Below, piece by piece: positions 12,414 through 24,640 of a stretch of 64,000 nt of DNA. Each line of letters begins with the position of its first letter. The stretch's first letter is position 1. The position numbers and the translations under genes were made by a program. The notes under the pieces are model-generated. The model was not told the DNA's origin. It saw nothing but the letters and a program-made list of their open reading frames with translations, and searched no databases. This stretch comes from Gloeopeniophorella convolvens (taxonomy: Eukaryota; Basidiomycota; Agaricomycetes; Russulales): contig WTXD01000096.1 of the NCBI GenBank assembly GCA_022496205.1, forward strand, positions 1 through 64,000, in the 5' to 3' direction.

Positions 12414-14284
12414 CTAGACGACCATAGCGTACGCGCGCAGCGCGGTGTCCTCCTCCGACAGCATCTACCGCGGGCCGTACTTATCACCAGCCCGCCCACG
12501 CGCCGAAGCCACAAGCAAGCGCGCACGCACCTCCTGCACGACCAGCGCGTCCTCGCACAGCTTGAACCGCAGCGGGTTCCGTGCATACTGCAGCTCGTGC
12601 GGCAGCGGCACCTCACGCACCGCGCACGGCATCCGCGCGCCCTCCTGCGCCGCATCCCACTCCTCCCCGCTCGCGCCCGCCCGCGGCCCGCGCCGCGAGC
12701 GCACCGGGTGGTAGTCCACGAGCGCGACGCAGCGCACGCCGTCCGCGCGCACGGCCGGCGCGCCCGCGACGGCGCGCATGCCCGCGAGGCGCGGCTCCGC
12801 GGGGAAGTGCGACGCGTCGCAGTGCTCGGGCCCCATGAAGCGCGCGCCTGCGGGGCCCCACGCCGCCCACGGGACCGTACCTGCGCCCGCGTGTGCGTGC
12901 GCGGCGATGGCGTCGAGCAGCGCGCGCGTGCGCATGTGCAGCGCGATGCGCTTCGTGCGGCTGCCGTGGTAGAACGCGGTGAGCTGCAGGCTGAGCAGGC
13001 GCTCGGCGGGGTCCGCATGGAACGGGCCTGCCGCCGCCGCCCCTGCGCGCGCGCCGCACGCGGTAGGTGGCGGCGTCGCGTCCGAGTTGACGACCGCGTG
13101 CAGGATCGATGGGTGGCCGATCGTCGTCGTCTGCTGCCCGAGGCCCTTGGGCAGCGGGAACGTGTAGAAGCGCACGGGTGCGCTTCCGCCCGGCGCGAAT
13201 GAGCCGACGCGCAGGAAGAGCCCGACGCCGGGGTTCTTGCGGTCCTCGCCGAAGCCGAGGAGCGCGCTGTGTGCGTCGAGGAAGCGTAGCATCGGGTGGA
13301 ACGACGCAGATGGGTTCTCGCTCTGGGAGACAGCGGCGTTGGCGCGGTGCCTAACTTGTAGGCGGGTAGCAGGCGACTTACGGCGTAGTTGACGACGGCC
13401 TGCCCCGTCTTCCAGTTCCAGACGGTGAAACGATCGCGGCCGTGCAGGCGCATGGTGCTTCCGCGGCTCCCAAAGTGGTCGCCGCAGATATCGTACAGGC
13501 TCGCATTCAGCGGTAGCTCGGCCGCATCGAAAGTCAGGACGCCACCGTAGGACTGCGCCGACTTGTGTACCTCTCCCGAGGACAATGATAGAACGTGGAG
13601 GCTGTGTGATCGTTGTGGGCTTAAAGCAAGAGTCTCAATGAGCGACCATGTGTAACCTCTACCTAGAAATGTATAGAGACACACCCTGGTTCGGACTGTT
13701 GCCGCACGATGAGCAAGTCTTGTGACGCATCGACGCGGAACTGAACGATGCGAAATCCGAATGCGAGTTTCCATTCTCGTCCTTCGAGATGGCGGCTAGG
13801 AGATGGCATCTCATTGACCAGCAGGCTGGTGGGTGCGAGGGTTGCCTCTCCCGGAGAAACAATTACATTGCCCGAGATGGCCTGTAGCCAGCGGTCTCGG
13901 ATCGGATGGGAGTAAACATAAAGCCTGGACCATTTCGAGTTGTTCCAGTAGCTTTGGTGATGTTTAAGCATTTCGAAGCGCTCCGCAGTCGTCGCCCTGC
14001 TTGTTGGGTTGTCGCACAATCCTGCTGCTGATAGCCCTATCTCATACTGGAGTCGGATTGAACCAGAGACAAGACCCTTTATTCTTCTACACGTCTAGTA
14101 ATATCGGCAAAGATGTATGAAACATTAATGAAAGCGCTCTCACCAACTGACAATTGATGATTGTGCTGTACCCAGCGTACCAAAGTATGTGCTCGAGAAG
14201 TTCGTTGGGAAGTTCGACAAAGCTCTGAGATGTCTGATCAGATAGGCTAGATTCCGCGAGAGTTGGTGGGTGGGTGGCGTCCAT
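12414..14284 (-). CDS. F-box protein (basidiomycete type)
   Basis: Five exons on the minus strand: 14284-14144, 14094-13685, 13619-13382, 13322-12531, 12464-12414. They join in frame to 543 aa. The F-box lies near residues 22-47 (LPNELLEHILWYAG). It is followed by the block LSAAGLCDNP and ERFEMLKHHQ, common in the expanded F-box families of Agaricomycetes, and then a beta-rich region that may form a propeller-like substrate domain. The C-terminus is a separate 17-codon exon. F-box proteins bind Skp1 in SCF ubiquitin ligases and choose substrates; the target here is unknown. Long ORFs on the other strand (for example 12339-13202) are by-products of the high GC content. The gene is tail-to-tail with Arp5 and shares a promoter region with helicase B. 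Confidence 0.82.
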
Positions 14285-15125
14285 AACCTCAGGAGCAGGA
14301 CGACAACCTGTGCCGGGGACACCAGAAGCCTTGAGAACCTGAAGGGTCGAGAAGGAAGTACTTATAAACAGATGATGCGACTGCGGGTCAATGGGCCGCG
14401 CCGATGACGCCGAGAAGACATCCGAGGCGCCCTTGCGGCCCGCGCTGCCGCCGTCGCTTCTTCGGAAGTCGAGTCCTCGGAGTTCGGACCTCGTGCCTTC
14501 TTCGAATTCCCTCTCCTCGAATCCGCAGCGCGCCTGGAGTGAAGTGAGCCGTTGGGAACTTCGATAGCTCACAATTCCCGCGCCAGGAAGAAGGATCCAT
14601 GTATGCGGCCAGCCCGGATGTGATCGAGGATCGAGGAAACGTGCGCGTGACCCGTTGACGCAGTTTTTACACTCAGGCTAGGGTTTGCACGCCGCGGTGT
14701 CTCTGCACAACATCGTCCAGCAGTCGTCCCCCATACCGGAGGACGGTTTTGCAGCGGCGTTTCCAACCCGAAAGCTTCTGAAGAGGAAGCAAGGTTCACG
14801 CGTCAGCGTGTTCCTACATATTGCACCGCTTAGACGAGCGTTGCCGCGATCCGCAACTGCACGTCTAGCCAGACAAAGCGGTCGCGAACCTCTTTGCGGA
14901 ATCCTTGACCCTCAAAGGTCGAGCGTCTCTGCTACCTGCTTCTTAATACAAGGACTGCGTTGCCTGATCAGGCATCTTGCGCCCTTTGATCACCTCCGCC
15001 ACGAGGTGTGGTGCCACTGCTATAGTGGTACTTAAATACCGTAGTCCGTAGCCCCATACTCTACATCGCACCAGACACAACAATCGTCCTCCACGAAGCA
15101 CACCTTGTTAACCACGGAGTGAAAC
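14285..15125. promoter_or_regulatory. Divergent intergenic region, F-box gene / helicase B
   Basis: About 840 bp between two divergently transcribed genes. A TATA-like element (TTAAATA) sits at 15032-15038, about 90 bp before the helicase B ATG. No protein-coding segment or repeat is recognisable. The upstream limit depends on the F-box ATG chosen here; other ATGs lie further upstream in a different frame. Confidence 0.4.
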
Positions 15126-18100
15126 ATGAAGCATTCCGACTCACCGTTCAAGCGTCAGTCCGCGCAGGACAGTATCCATGACTGGGATGTTTTCCACCCG
15201 GACCGGCTCCGAGGTATCACTGGCACCGTCGAGGCCGACGCGGTCAGCGCGGCGCTCGGCATTGTCGATCAGTATATTCGGCCCGGAACGCTGCGTGCGC
15301 TTTTGGAGGTTGCATTGGAACGTCGTGGCTGCCTCGAATTCCTCATATCGTGTAAGTGCCGGTGTCTCCGAGTATCTGTGGCGCATTGTTTCCTGACCTC
15401 TCTTTCCAGCCATTTCCCCTGAAGCATTCGCCGTCGTACTCAGCTGGGTCTACGACGCGTTCCCGTGCAGACTTGAAGACTATTCACCAAACTCCTTATG
15501 CCATATCCTCCTTTCGACACTCTCACTATCGTTGTATTTCCTTGAGTACCCAAGCGACGATGATCGACCGGAAGGGTTGAACTCAACGCATCGTCGTGTA
15601 GCCCTTTCAGCAGACGCTTTGAAGGCTCTCTCAACCTTCCAGGGTCCCTCTGGCACGGGCGTTGTCGGGGATGCCTTGTCGGATGAAGAAGAAACTTTTT
15701 TTGCGGTGAAGTCCAAGAAGGTTTCCCAAAAGGCGCGGAAGCATGCCAAGAAGAACCACCGTACAAACGAATCGGTCGATCTTGGCCCATTCCGAGGTCT
15801 TGGGCTAGCCGTGCCGTATGACAAGTATGAAGCGAAGGAGGTTGCTAGGGACTTGCTGGAGGAGCAACGCGACACGCTGGTGGTATGTTCAAATTTGATT
15901 CCTGACCATCATCGTTTCTGATCGGCGTGCACTTTCTCTCCAGTCGTATCTGCGCGTTTGCCGCCGCGACTCCCTGTTGGATGTGTTCAGGAAAAACTAC
16001 ATTCCTCCTGTTGTTGACGCAATCGCGGAAGTAGACGAGGCACCCGCTGCCGATCCGTCTGATCAGTTCGACGAAGTCCTCGATGAGGTCCCAGCAGCTT
16101 ATCCCCAAGTTCAGCCCATGAGGGCCGCGTTGTATTTCGAGAGCGTTGAAGGCTTCGGTCAATGGCGCATCCTGATATCCGGCAGAGCCGACAAGAACCT
16201 TCGAGAACTGAGGAAGGAAGACAAGAAGCAATTCGGCATCGTTCTCAAGAAGATCAAGTACGTCGATCTACCCCGGTTTGCGCCACGGCATCTGATCTGA
16301 GGCGTCTCTAGGGAATTGTCAAACGGACACTTTTCGGACGACAACCAGAAGCGCCTGACTGGCGTCAGTATTCCAGTTCCTATCTATGAAGCGAAGATGA
16401 CTCGCGATTCGCGACTAGTTGTGGGTTTCTTTCCTACCTTACTCCGATCAGCATCCTGACGGAGTGTACTCAGTACCAAGTCGATTGCGTTCCGGAGTTT
16501 GATAGCCACGTAAGTCGTCTTCAACTCTGCAGATAAGGGTACGATCGTTGATCGTGGATCCGCAGGTCGAACGCCAAGGTACTATCTACCGCCGCAAGCT
16601 ATCTACGTTCGATGCTTACACCCTGATACAGTCATCAGAGTATTTGGAATCTACACCCACGCCCAGTTGGACAAGCGCCTATGGGACTCGATGGGATATC
16701 AACTGTCCCGTAAGGGCAAGGAATATCAGAAGCGGTATGTCCATCGACGACATTCAAAGCATACTTTCAGCAATAATGGATACTGACCTTTCGGCGGCAG
16801 CTGCACGTTCCGCTCCAACCCTGTTCACAAGGGTGACAAAGTCGTCCCACCGGCATCATTCCCGCCGGCACCGGAGGTGCCCGACTCAAAGATGATACCG
16901 GACGAATTTCCGACAACTGGCGATGACGTTCTTGAAGAGGTTCGTTATGGCATTCTGTTCTACATTCCGGAGTTCGCTGACTTTGGATTCAGCTCCATTC
17001 GTTGCTTGTGTAAGCACATCCTCCGAAGCATGCTAGCTGACCTAAAGCTGACCGCTGATTTTGGTGTAGGCTCGAAAAATTTGTCGCGTTTTCGCAGGTG
17101 AGTCTCTTTGTTATGTCCAAGCAGCTGTATAACCGATTGTCGCTCTGAAACCAGGCGTTGCTCACAAGTATAACGTCAGCCTTCATCTGTCTTCGACTCG
17201 ATACTGATACTCCGAAAGGCATACTCGCAAACCAAGATGTCGTTCACGTCTTCCAGGTGTCGTGAGTTGCATATTATTATCTCAAGGGAATTACCGGGCT
17301 CACGCCCCCGCAAGCCCCCACGAACAGGAGATTATCGAACATACGCGTTCTTGCTTTGTTCAGGGACGCAGTGGAACTGGGTACCTGGGACCACCGTGTT
17401 CATCTGAACGAGACTGACAAGGGGCGCAGGAAAACGACAACGATGCTGTTCAAAATGCTGGGCATTGAAAACTCGTGGCAACAAAACCGCGAGCTCCGTC
17501 CCGAGCGCCCACGGCAACTCTTCGTCACCCAATCTCGGGTGCTCGCCGACAAGGTCGAAGAGTACTTCATCAAGCTTCTTCAGTCGCTCGTCATGGCTGT
17601 GAACACCGAAGGCAACATCTCCGAACTTCTCGAAAGACAGAAGAACCGCGAAGAAGCTGGTCTGATTGATAGAGATGAGGCCGTTGACTGGCGTGAGGAC
17701 CTGCCTGCCAAGTTCAGCGGGCTACAGGACTCGCACTTCCCTATGTTCATCACTTTTGACAAGGTGAGATACTCTGCTCGACACCACAATCCGAAACTGA
17801 CGGCTCTTGTACCTCAGCTCTCTGCCATGATCGAAGCAGATATCAATCTGGGCGACACCCTCACCGACAATGCGGGGACGAGTCAGCACGCCACTTCTAG
17901 CGAATATATACTTCAGCGCAAGAAGTTATTCGTATCGTTCGACGTGTTCCGCGAGGAGTATTGGGCGCACTTCCCCCAAAACCTCACTAGAGGACTCGGT
18001 AGGCCGTCCCGCTCTGTGTCGGTGAAGCGCTCTCATCAAAAAATATCCAGATGTCTCCCTCGTATTCAGCGAATTCATGGGTAAGCGAGTCCTCATATCT

Positions 18101-21100
18101 TATTTCTCGTCTGCGTAGTTTTGATCGACCATCCACTTCAGGTGTCATAAAGGGATCCGAGCAGACTCTGGCATCGGAGGCATACTCTCTTGACTACGAT
18201 ACTTATCTAAGCCTCAGTTCCCGGACCCAGAGCACGTTTGCGAATCGGCGTGGTGACATATATGCGTTGTTCGAGGCGTACCTCAAGATCAAACGCGAGC
18301 GCGGGGAGTATGACGCCCCAGACAGGTGAGTTGCTCTCTACCGTACGCGCGTACAATTTTCTCAACAATAGCCACCGCAGGACGCACCGGATTCTCCGCA
18401 GCATATCGCAAAATGGGACTCAAGGTCAAAAGATCGATTTCTTGTCCGTCGTCACTTCAGTGAACGCGCTGCTTTGCAACTCACGTTTCATGAACAGGTA
18501 TGTCGACGAGGTTCAGGACAACCTCTTGATCGACGCAAAGCGTACGTTCTCTTAACGCGCCCCGAAAGTTGATAATTCTAAACGCGGAGCAGTCCTCAGA
18601 GCCATTTGCCACAATCCAGATGGCCAGTTCTGGGCTGGAGATACAGCTCAGACCATCTCCGTCGGCAGCTCGTTCCGATTTGACGATCTCAAGGCGTTCT
18701 TGCATCGTAATGAGGCGAGTTTCTTTCCGTTGTTCGTGCGGCATACGCTAAGTTCAAGCCCGATAGATACGCTCCAAGAGTCAAACCTATCAGACTCCCA
18801 CATCGCACCAGCCAAAGTCATTCCAGCTCGTCACCAACTTTCGCTCACACGGAGGAATAGTCAAGTGTGCGCATTCCATCATCGCGCTCATCACGAAGTT
18901 CTGGCCGTATGCAATCGATGCTCTACCTGAGGAAAAGGGCGTCGTGGATGGCATCAAGCCCGTGTGGTTCACAGGCTGGGACGAAGACAACGTCCGATAT
19001 GAATCATTCTTGTTCGGAACAGCGTCAGTTTCCCTTGAACGTCCCAGAAATTTTTGCTGACACGGCCCCTCAGTGGAAATCAGATCGAGTTCGGTGCACA
19101 GCAGTGCATCTTGGTGCGCAACGACATCGCTAGGGACAATCTGCGGAAACAGGTCGGTGACGTCGGTCTGATTATGTAAGCATACTTCTTTCAATGGAAA
19201 GTCACAAGGGCGGCGATAACCATGAATCTCAGGACTCTATACGAAAGCAAGGGTCTCGAATTCAACGACGTATGCAACCTTCTCGCGCTGTCGCGTACAG
19301 AGCCCACTAATCTGTCGTTTTAGGTCCTCCTTTACAACTTTTTCGAGGATTCCGCCGTTGACGTCTCACAATGGCGGGTGATCCTCAACGCTGTGGAAAA
19401 AGCACAACGTGCAAAAATCCCTGCGCCGACCTTCGATGAGAGCCGACACGCTGGCGTTTGCTCTGAGGTACGCGTTGGGGCTCGCGTGATCACATCCTCT
19501 CAATACTTTGGATAGTTGAAATTCCTGTATGTCGCCGTCACACGAGCGAGGAAAAACCTCTGGATTGTCGACCGATCCGATACTGGGGAGCCTATGCGGG
19601 TAAGCATGACGTCCTCTCTTTCGATGATGATACTGAGAACCGTTTCAGACGTACTGGTCGTCGAAAAACCTCGTCCAGAACTGTACTCCCGGCACAGACG
19701 TCCCTCAGCTCGCGGTCTCTTCGTCTCCAGAAGAGTGGGCGAAGATGGCTCGGACGTTATTCTCGCACAAGCGGTACTTCCAAGCCATGCACAGTTACGA
19801 CCGAGCTGGCATGCCCCGGGAGAAGGCTATTTCCCATGCGTACAGTCTCCGTGAGCAAGCACGTGGGATCCCACAAAACCGCTCCGGAAACAACGCTCGC
19901 CACGACGCCTACGCTATGGTCGCGAAGGCGTTCATGGTCTCTGCACGGGACGCAACTATCGTTCGAGAGCGGACCGAGTACTTCCGCATCGCTGCCGAGG
20001 CGTACCTCGTTTTGGAAGATCATGCGAAGGCTGCTCACGCGTATGAGCAAGGGTCGAGGTTCACCGAGGCGGCTCAGCATTACCGCAAAGCGGGGATGTT
20101 TGACAATGCGGTATCGGTCATCAAGAACCATGGCAGCGCCATGGATGCTTCAGTGGCGAGCAAGCTGACTGATGTCGCGAGGTACTTCTATTTGCAGCGT
20201 GGAGAGCTCAAGTGCGCATCCCTCCGTCTCCACTCAAGGACAGTCACTGACCTTTGCAACTAGGAAAGCATCCGCATTGTTCTCCGACGTCGAGGAGGAG
20301 TTGGAATTCGTGAGAGACTGCGACCTCGATGTCGCGGAGGTCAACATTCTCGTTGAACAAGGCAAATTCTCCGACGCCGCCGACCTCCACATCCGCGAAG
20401 ACAGACCGCTCGAAGCTGTAGAGGTGCTCCTTCGAGACAAGGCATCTCGGACTGCAGCTGAGCGTGCTGCGAATACTATGCTTGATGCGCTGTGGGGAAT
20501 CCTCTCTTTCGGCGTTCTCCCGAGCGATCTGGACGACGGTTCTCGAGCCAAGCTGAAGAGACTCATGGAACTCGTTGAGTTGCTCGACGTGTCATTGATC
20601 GAAGGTGCAGCTATGCGCGAGGTAAGAGCTCGCCCCCTTACGCGCCTGGTTGACTAGCAACTAATCGACAACTAGTTCGAGATGTTCCGGGCGATCTACG
20701 AGGGTGACGTGGCCAGGCTGCTGAGCTTGGCGGAACGCATCCTACTACTGGATGACCGCAAGGACGCCGCGCTATTATGCTTGGACCACGTGTTCCGCGC
20801 CCAAGATCAGCCCAAGGGTTCTGACACACAGATTCTTCACATCGCAAAGGCCTTCTACAGCTTCGTGGACCTTCTTCAGCAGGTCCTGTTTTTTCCAGCC
20901 CCATGGAGCCAGAGCAGGATTAGGAGGCTCTTTTCATTCTCTGTTACTCCCGAAGGCCGTGTTTGCCTTCTTCGGGGTACATTCCTTCATTCATGTTACG
21001 TGACATCTCAACGCCATTCACCGGAAGAAGACGTCATGGCAGGCTTCGCAGTCTTTCATTCCTTATACCGGGTCGTAGTCGGCCAAAGGTTAAGAGAGAG

Positions 21101-23549
21101 GATTGAGACGTTCAGCAGCAAATCCCTTCGTGTCCATATGTTGGAGCCTTGCGAAGTCTTCGCAGCTACCGGAAAATGCGACCACGGTCCTGATTGCGCA
21201 CGCATACACGTCCTTGATCAGATATGGTTTGACAGGCGACTACAGTTCCACGTCCTTCAAATCCTGATTCTTGCCTCCCGTCGGATGCTTGGCGGCCCAC
21301 GTTTGTCACTGTACTGGTTCGTTTTCTGCTGTTGTCAATCCGTTGTTGCTCTCACTCACTACCGCTGAAGGATCTGGTTCGAGCGACTTTCTAGCGTCTT
21401 GAGCCCCGTGCATAGCAGCTTCGGAAATGCCATGGACGCACTCAATCCTAACTCACAAACGAAGCGGGCATGGGATTTGCTGATGACTCACTGGATCTGG
21501 CCTGCGTTGGCTAACGCGGACCCATATAACGACGATTTCCTATTGGAGTTCTGGAGATCTATTGACCTCGGCTGGTTCATCAATAGCAGGGCCGTCGTGG
21601 AGCATGTCAACCGCACTGCGCTGATTCAGCAGTACCGCCATCCTCGCCTTATGCGCAATGCTTTCGGCGCATATGCTATCTCCGAGCTTGTTGACTTCCT
21701 GGACGGGCAGAAATATTCCAGCATCCACGCTGGCATATTATCCATACAGTAAGAGCGTGTTGAGTTCCGCAACAACTCCGTCTGACGAAACCCTCTTCCC
21801 ACTAGGCATATCCTCAGGCAGAAGATCATTATCGATATCATCGGGCTGTGTCGGATTTTTGAGCTCATCGTAGGCTCGTTTGTCATGGCATCGAAGCTGA
21901 GGTCATCGAGATCATTTCACAACGTGATGCTTCCCCGTAGCTGGATTCTTGATAACATTCGGAGGCCCGAAAGACTGCACAATAAAGACACTCGCCTCGG
22001 TAACCTGGTCGTGGAGCCTTTCTCCGACCTTTTGGAACAGATCTACAGCTGCAAAAGCTCTGGTACGCCATTATATATGCTGAGAGTGACGCATGCTAAG
22101 TCTTGATTCTTTCAGATCATATCATCTATCAAAACAAGCCGATTTCTTCCGCGAGCCAGCGGGTCAGAAATATCGTTATGGCGAGATTGTACGTGCCTAC
22201 TTCCATATCTACCTGGGAGGTAGTTTCTGATACGTCACGATGTGCCTCAGATGCAGAGTCGTCTGTCTGCGTAGGTCTCGTGCTTGTACCAGACCACGGC
22301 ACGCTGACATGAAAGCGACAGTTGGATACAACACCAACATCCCTCCCTTGAAGACATCAATTTTGCGATCGCTGAACTCCCTTCAGAAAACGGATCCCTC
22401 TAGACCATTTTCTTCGCTCTATAAGGAGTAGGCTTAGTTCTACCAGTACGAAGAATACGTAGCTGAACGCACTTCAGGTACATCTATGCGCCGAATTGGG
22501 TTGAACTTGCTCGTGTCGTTACGACCTCGTTGCCCCCAACTCCATTGGAAGAGATGATCACCCTCGCGGATGAGAACAAGCCGCCTTTGAAGCCATTTGC
22601 CGGTGTACGCCTGGTCAAATTCAGGAGTCTGGACGATATTTTCCGTCAGCTCACATCCGCCACACCTGCCCTGAACCCAACGGCCACAACCTTCGTCCCG
22701 ATCCAAGCGCGACCCCAGGCCAAGGATGTGGAACGCCCGGCAAGTGCCACCCCGGAAGGTCTTGACGACGGCGACTTGGCCCGGGAAGACCAGCACGAGG
22801 AAGACGCGGAAGCTTCAAAGGAGGCAGACGTAGCCGCAGCCATTGATTCCATCGATTCCAGCGTCGCTGTTATAACAGAAGACGTTGTAACGAAGCAGCA
22901 TGCCGCAGCTGAGGTCTTCCAGTCTCACTATCGGCGTCTCGTAGTGAGGCGTGCGAGCCGCATCACGAAGCCTGGACTTCCGACAACCCGACAAATGGAG
23001 TTTGAAGCCTTCGGAAAAGCCGCTGACTCAATCCAGTGGCCGACGAAGTCCCTCTACAAGTTCATCTTCCTTGGGCCCCTCCCCCACCTTCTCGTATGCC
23101 TCGACTATCTCTGGTCGGTGCTACAGGAAGAGAAAGCTAAGGTGAAGAAGCGAGCGGCCCACCTGAAAGCCAAGAAGCAGCACGAAGGGATCGAGGAGCT
23201 GATGGAACGGCGGACAAGCATCCGGTACGTGCTTATAAGCCTCCTGTGAGGTCGAGATATCCCAGAAGCGCTTACACAATCTCTAAGCTCTGCCGTCCAG
23301 AGAGTCGAGACGCTTCAAAAGATGCTGAATGCTACTTCCGCCTTTCACCAACGCCGCGACCTTGAAGAGCTGAAGTCATATGTGGCACGCGTTAGCGACG
23401 TAATCAACGACCCGGAGGTCTCACAAACCAAGGAAGATCTAGCTTTCGATATGTTTATCGCATACAAGGGGATCGTACAGGAACGGCAGAGGCCCAAACA
23501 AGAGAGGCCGGTCTTGAATACTGAGGATATCTTGGACGTCGCGTTGTAA
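15126..23549 (+). CDS. Large UvrD-like/TRANK1-like superfamily-1 helicase with CCCH finger (copy B)
   Basis: Paralog of the gene at 268-8490, in opposite orientation, with more than 20 short introns. First exon 15126-15351; early introns 15352..15409, 15883..15943 and 16258..16311. Motifs in order: Walker A GRSGTG-KTTT split by intron 17381..17429; DEVQD (about 18503); GDTAQTIS (about 18637); NFRSHGGI (about 18840); ESKGLEFND (about 19245); LYVAVTRAR (about 19522). After the helicase core come repeated helical hairpins, TPR-like (19745-20640, for example YFQAMHSYDRAG and DHAKAAHAYEQGSRF). Next are a CCCH zinc finger (21150..21209) and a C-terminal region with an IQ-like segment (about 22917). 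The closing exon ends at 23549 and aligns with the last exon of copy A. The finger suggests contact with RNA or single-stranded nucleic acid; that is inference. I see no stop or frameshift that splicing cannot explain. Confidence 0.8.
17381..17429 (+). other. Intron splitting the Walker A codon of helicase B
   Basis: A 49-bp phase-2 intron (GTACCT..CGCAG) lies inside the P-loop. Joining the exons gives GG|G AAA ACG, so GRSGTG|KTTT. Read through, the intron stays open for a while and yields a broken P-loop. The position and phase equal those in helicase A. Confidence 0.85.
21150..21209 (+). other. CCCH zinc finger in helicase B
   Basis: Reads C-x8-C-x5-C-x3-H exactly, starting CEVFAATGKC and ending CARIH. 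This is the classical CCCH spacing found in many RNA-binding proteins. It lies after the helicase core and TPR-like region. The equivalent finger in helicase A lacks the third cysteine. Confidence 0.8.
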
Positions 23550-24243
23550 TGGCTCGTATTTGATAGTCCCATACGATCCCCGCCGTGTACCATCATGCGT
23601 AGTAGTGATATCCAGCTTGATTTCAGCCAAGACCCATAGACGGAGAAACCAAACACACGACGTTGCTCTGACTCGACTCTGTTGAGGCTTCGCACAGGTC
23701 CTACTGAGCGAAAACTTGCGCACGTCCACCGTTGTGGATTCAACGCCCTAGTATCTGTCATTGGCACATGCCCAAGAAGTCGTCATTTGACGGCAAGTGC
23801 GGTGTTCGTCTCCCACTATAAAGTTACCCCATGCATCTCTCCCGTGCCCCGCAACCTTCCCTTGCCTTGGCTTTTTTTGTTGTGTATCCCAGAAGACTGA
23901 GGCCTTGTGCATGTGAACGACGACATTGTGACAAGTCATAAGTTCGGTACCTGCCACGTTCTGTTTTCGGAGTCTCGTCTCGGACGTCGCCGCGTCGGAG
24001 TTTCTTGACAGAGAAGCCAACGCGGATGGGGGCACACAGCAGATTTGCCTCCAAGACTCATTTTCTGCTTCCGACCACTTCATCCGCGTGATATCCGGGC
24101 TTTCAAGCTTCAAGACTGCCGTACGCCGCTGAATGCTATTGAAAAAATCCCTCGAGAAGCCACTCACGCCGGCATGCACGAACGATGTTCATCACCACGA
24201 ATGACCCCTCCGTTTTGCCAAGCTGATGAAGGCTGTGGCCGTG
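23550..24243. other. Intergenic region downstream of helicase B
   Basis: Contains scattered short ORFs with no recognisable protein and no splice-consistent gene. It ends where the P450 remnant begins. Confidence 0.4.
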
Positions 24244-24640
24244 TCACTTCCTCTCCCTTAGTGGGGCCTTTGCTGCACCCCTGATCGCCATCTGGACACG
24301 GTACACCAGGAGTAGTTGGTGACACCGCCTCCTGGCCCTCAAGACTTCCCTTTCCTCGGAAACTTGCTCCAATTGATGGATCGGCGATGGTTCTCTGCCC
24401 CTGACTGTCGTCAAAGCACGGTACGGATCACCCTTACTCTTTTCGCTTTTTCTTGACGTTTTATAAGAGATATGATCTACATGACTGCGCTGGGACAACG
24501 CATGCTCATACGCAAGAGAGTTCCGCGAATCTTCTGGACAAAACGTCGTCGATTTACATAAACAGGCCTTGTGTCATCATTGCGAGCGAGTTTATTGAGA
24601 GCGGAATGGACCTCGCCTCGAGCTCGCCTTCCATGCTGGG
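24244..24640 (+). pseudogene. Cytochrome P450 N-terminal remnant
   Basis: At 24327-24390 the reading PPPGPQDFPFLGNLLQLMDR is the proline-rich hinge that follows the membrane anchor of microsomal P450s. After a gap, GDMIYMTALGQ-like sequence (near 24466) is followed, only after a change of frame, by SSANLLDKTSSIYINRP (about 24523-24575), which matches the segment AxxLLDKRSxIYSxRP of fungal P450s. I find no I-helix (AGxDT), ExxR or heme-cysteine (FxxGxRxC) motif in the next 2 kb. The piece is therefore a truncated, frameshifted relic of the first part of a P450 gene. The family within the P450s cannot be assigned. Confidence 0.6.

Noticed and set aside
12339..13202. 287-codon plus-strand ORF opposite the F-box gene
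   Set aside because: Arginine-rich shadow frame in GC-rich DNA. The minus-strand frame carries the spliced F-box protein; the plus frame has no motif.
12035..13774. 579-codon minus-strand ORF
   Set aside because: Only its first part coincides with an exon of the F-box gene. The rest is Arg/Ser/Ala-rich and out of frame with the conserved protein.
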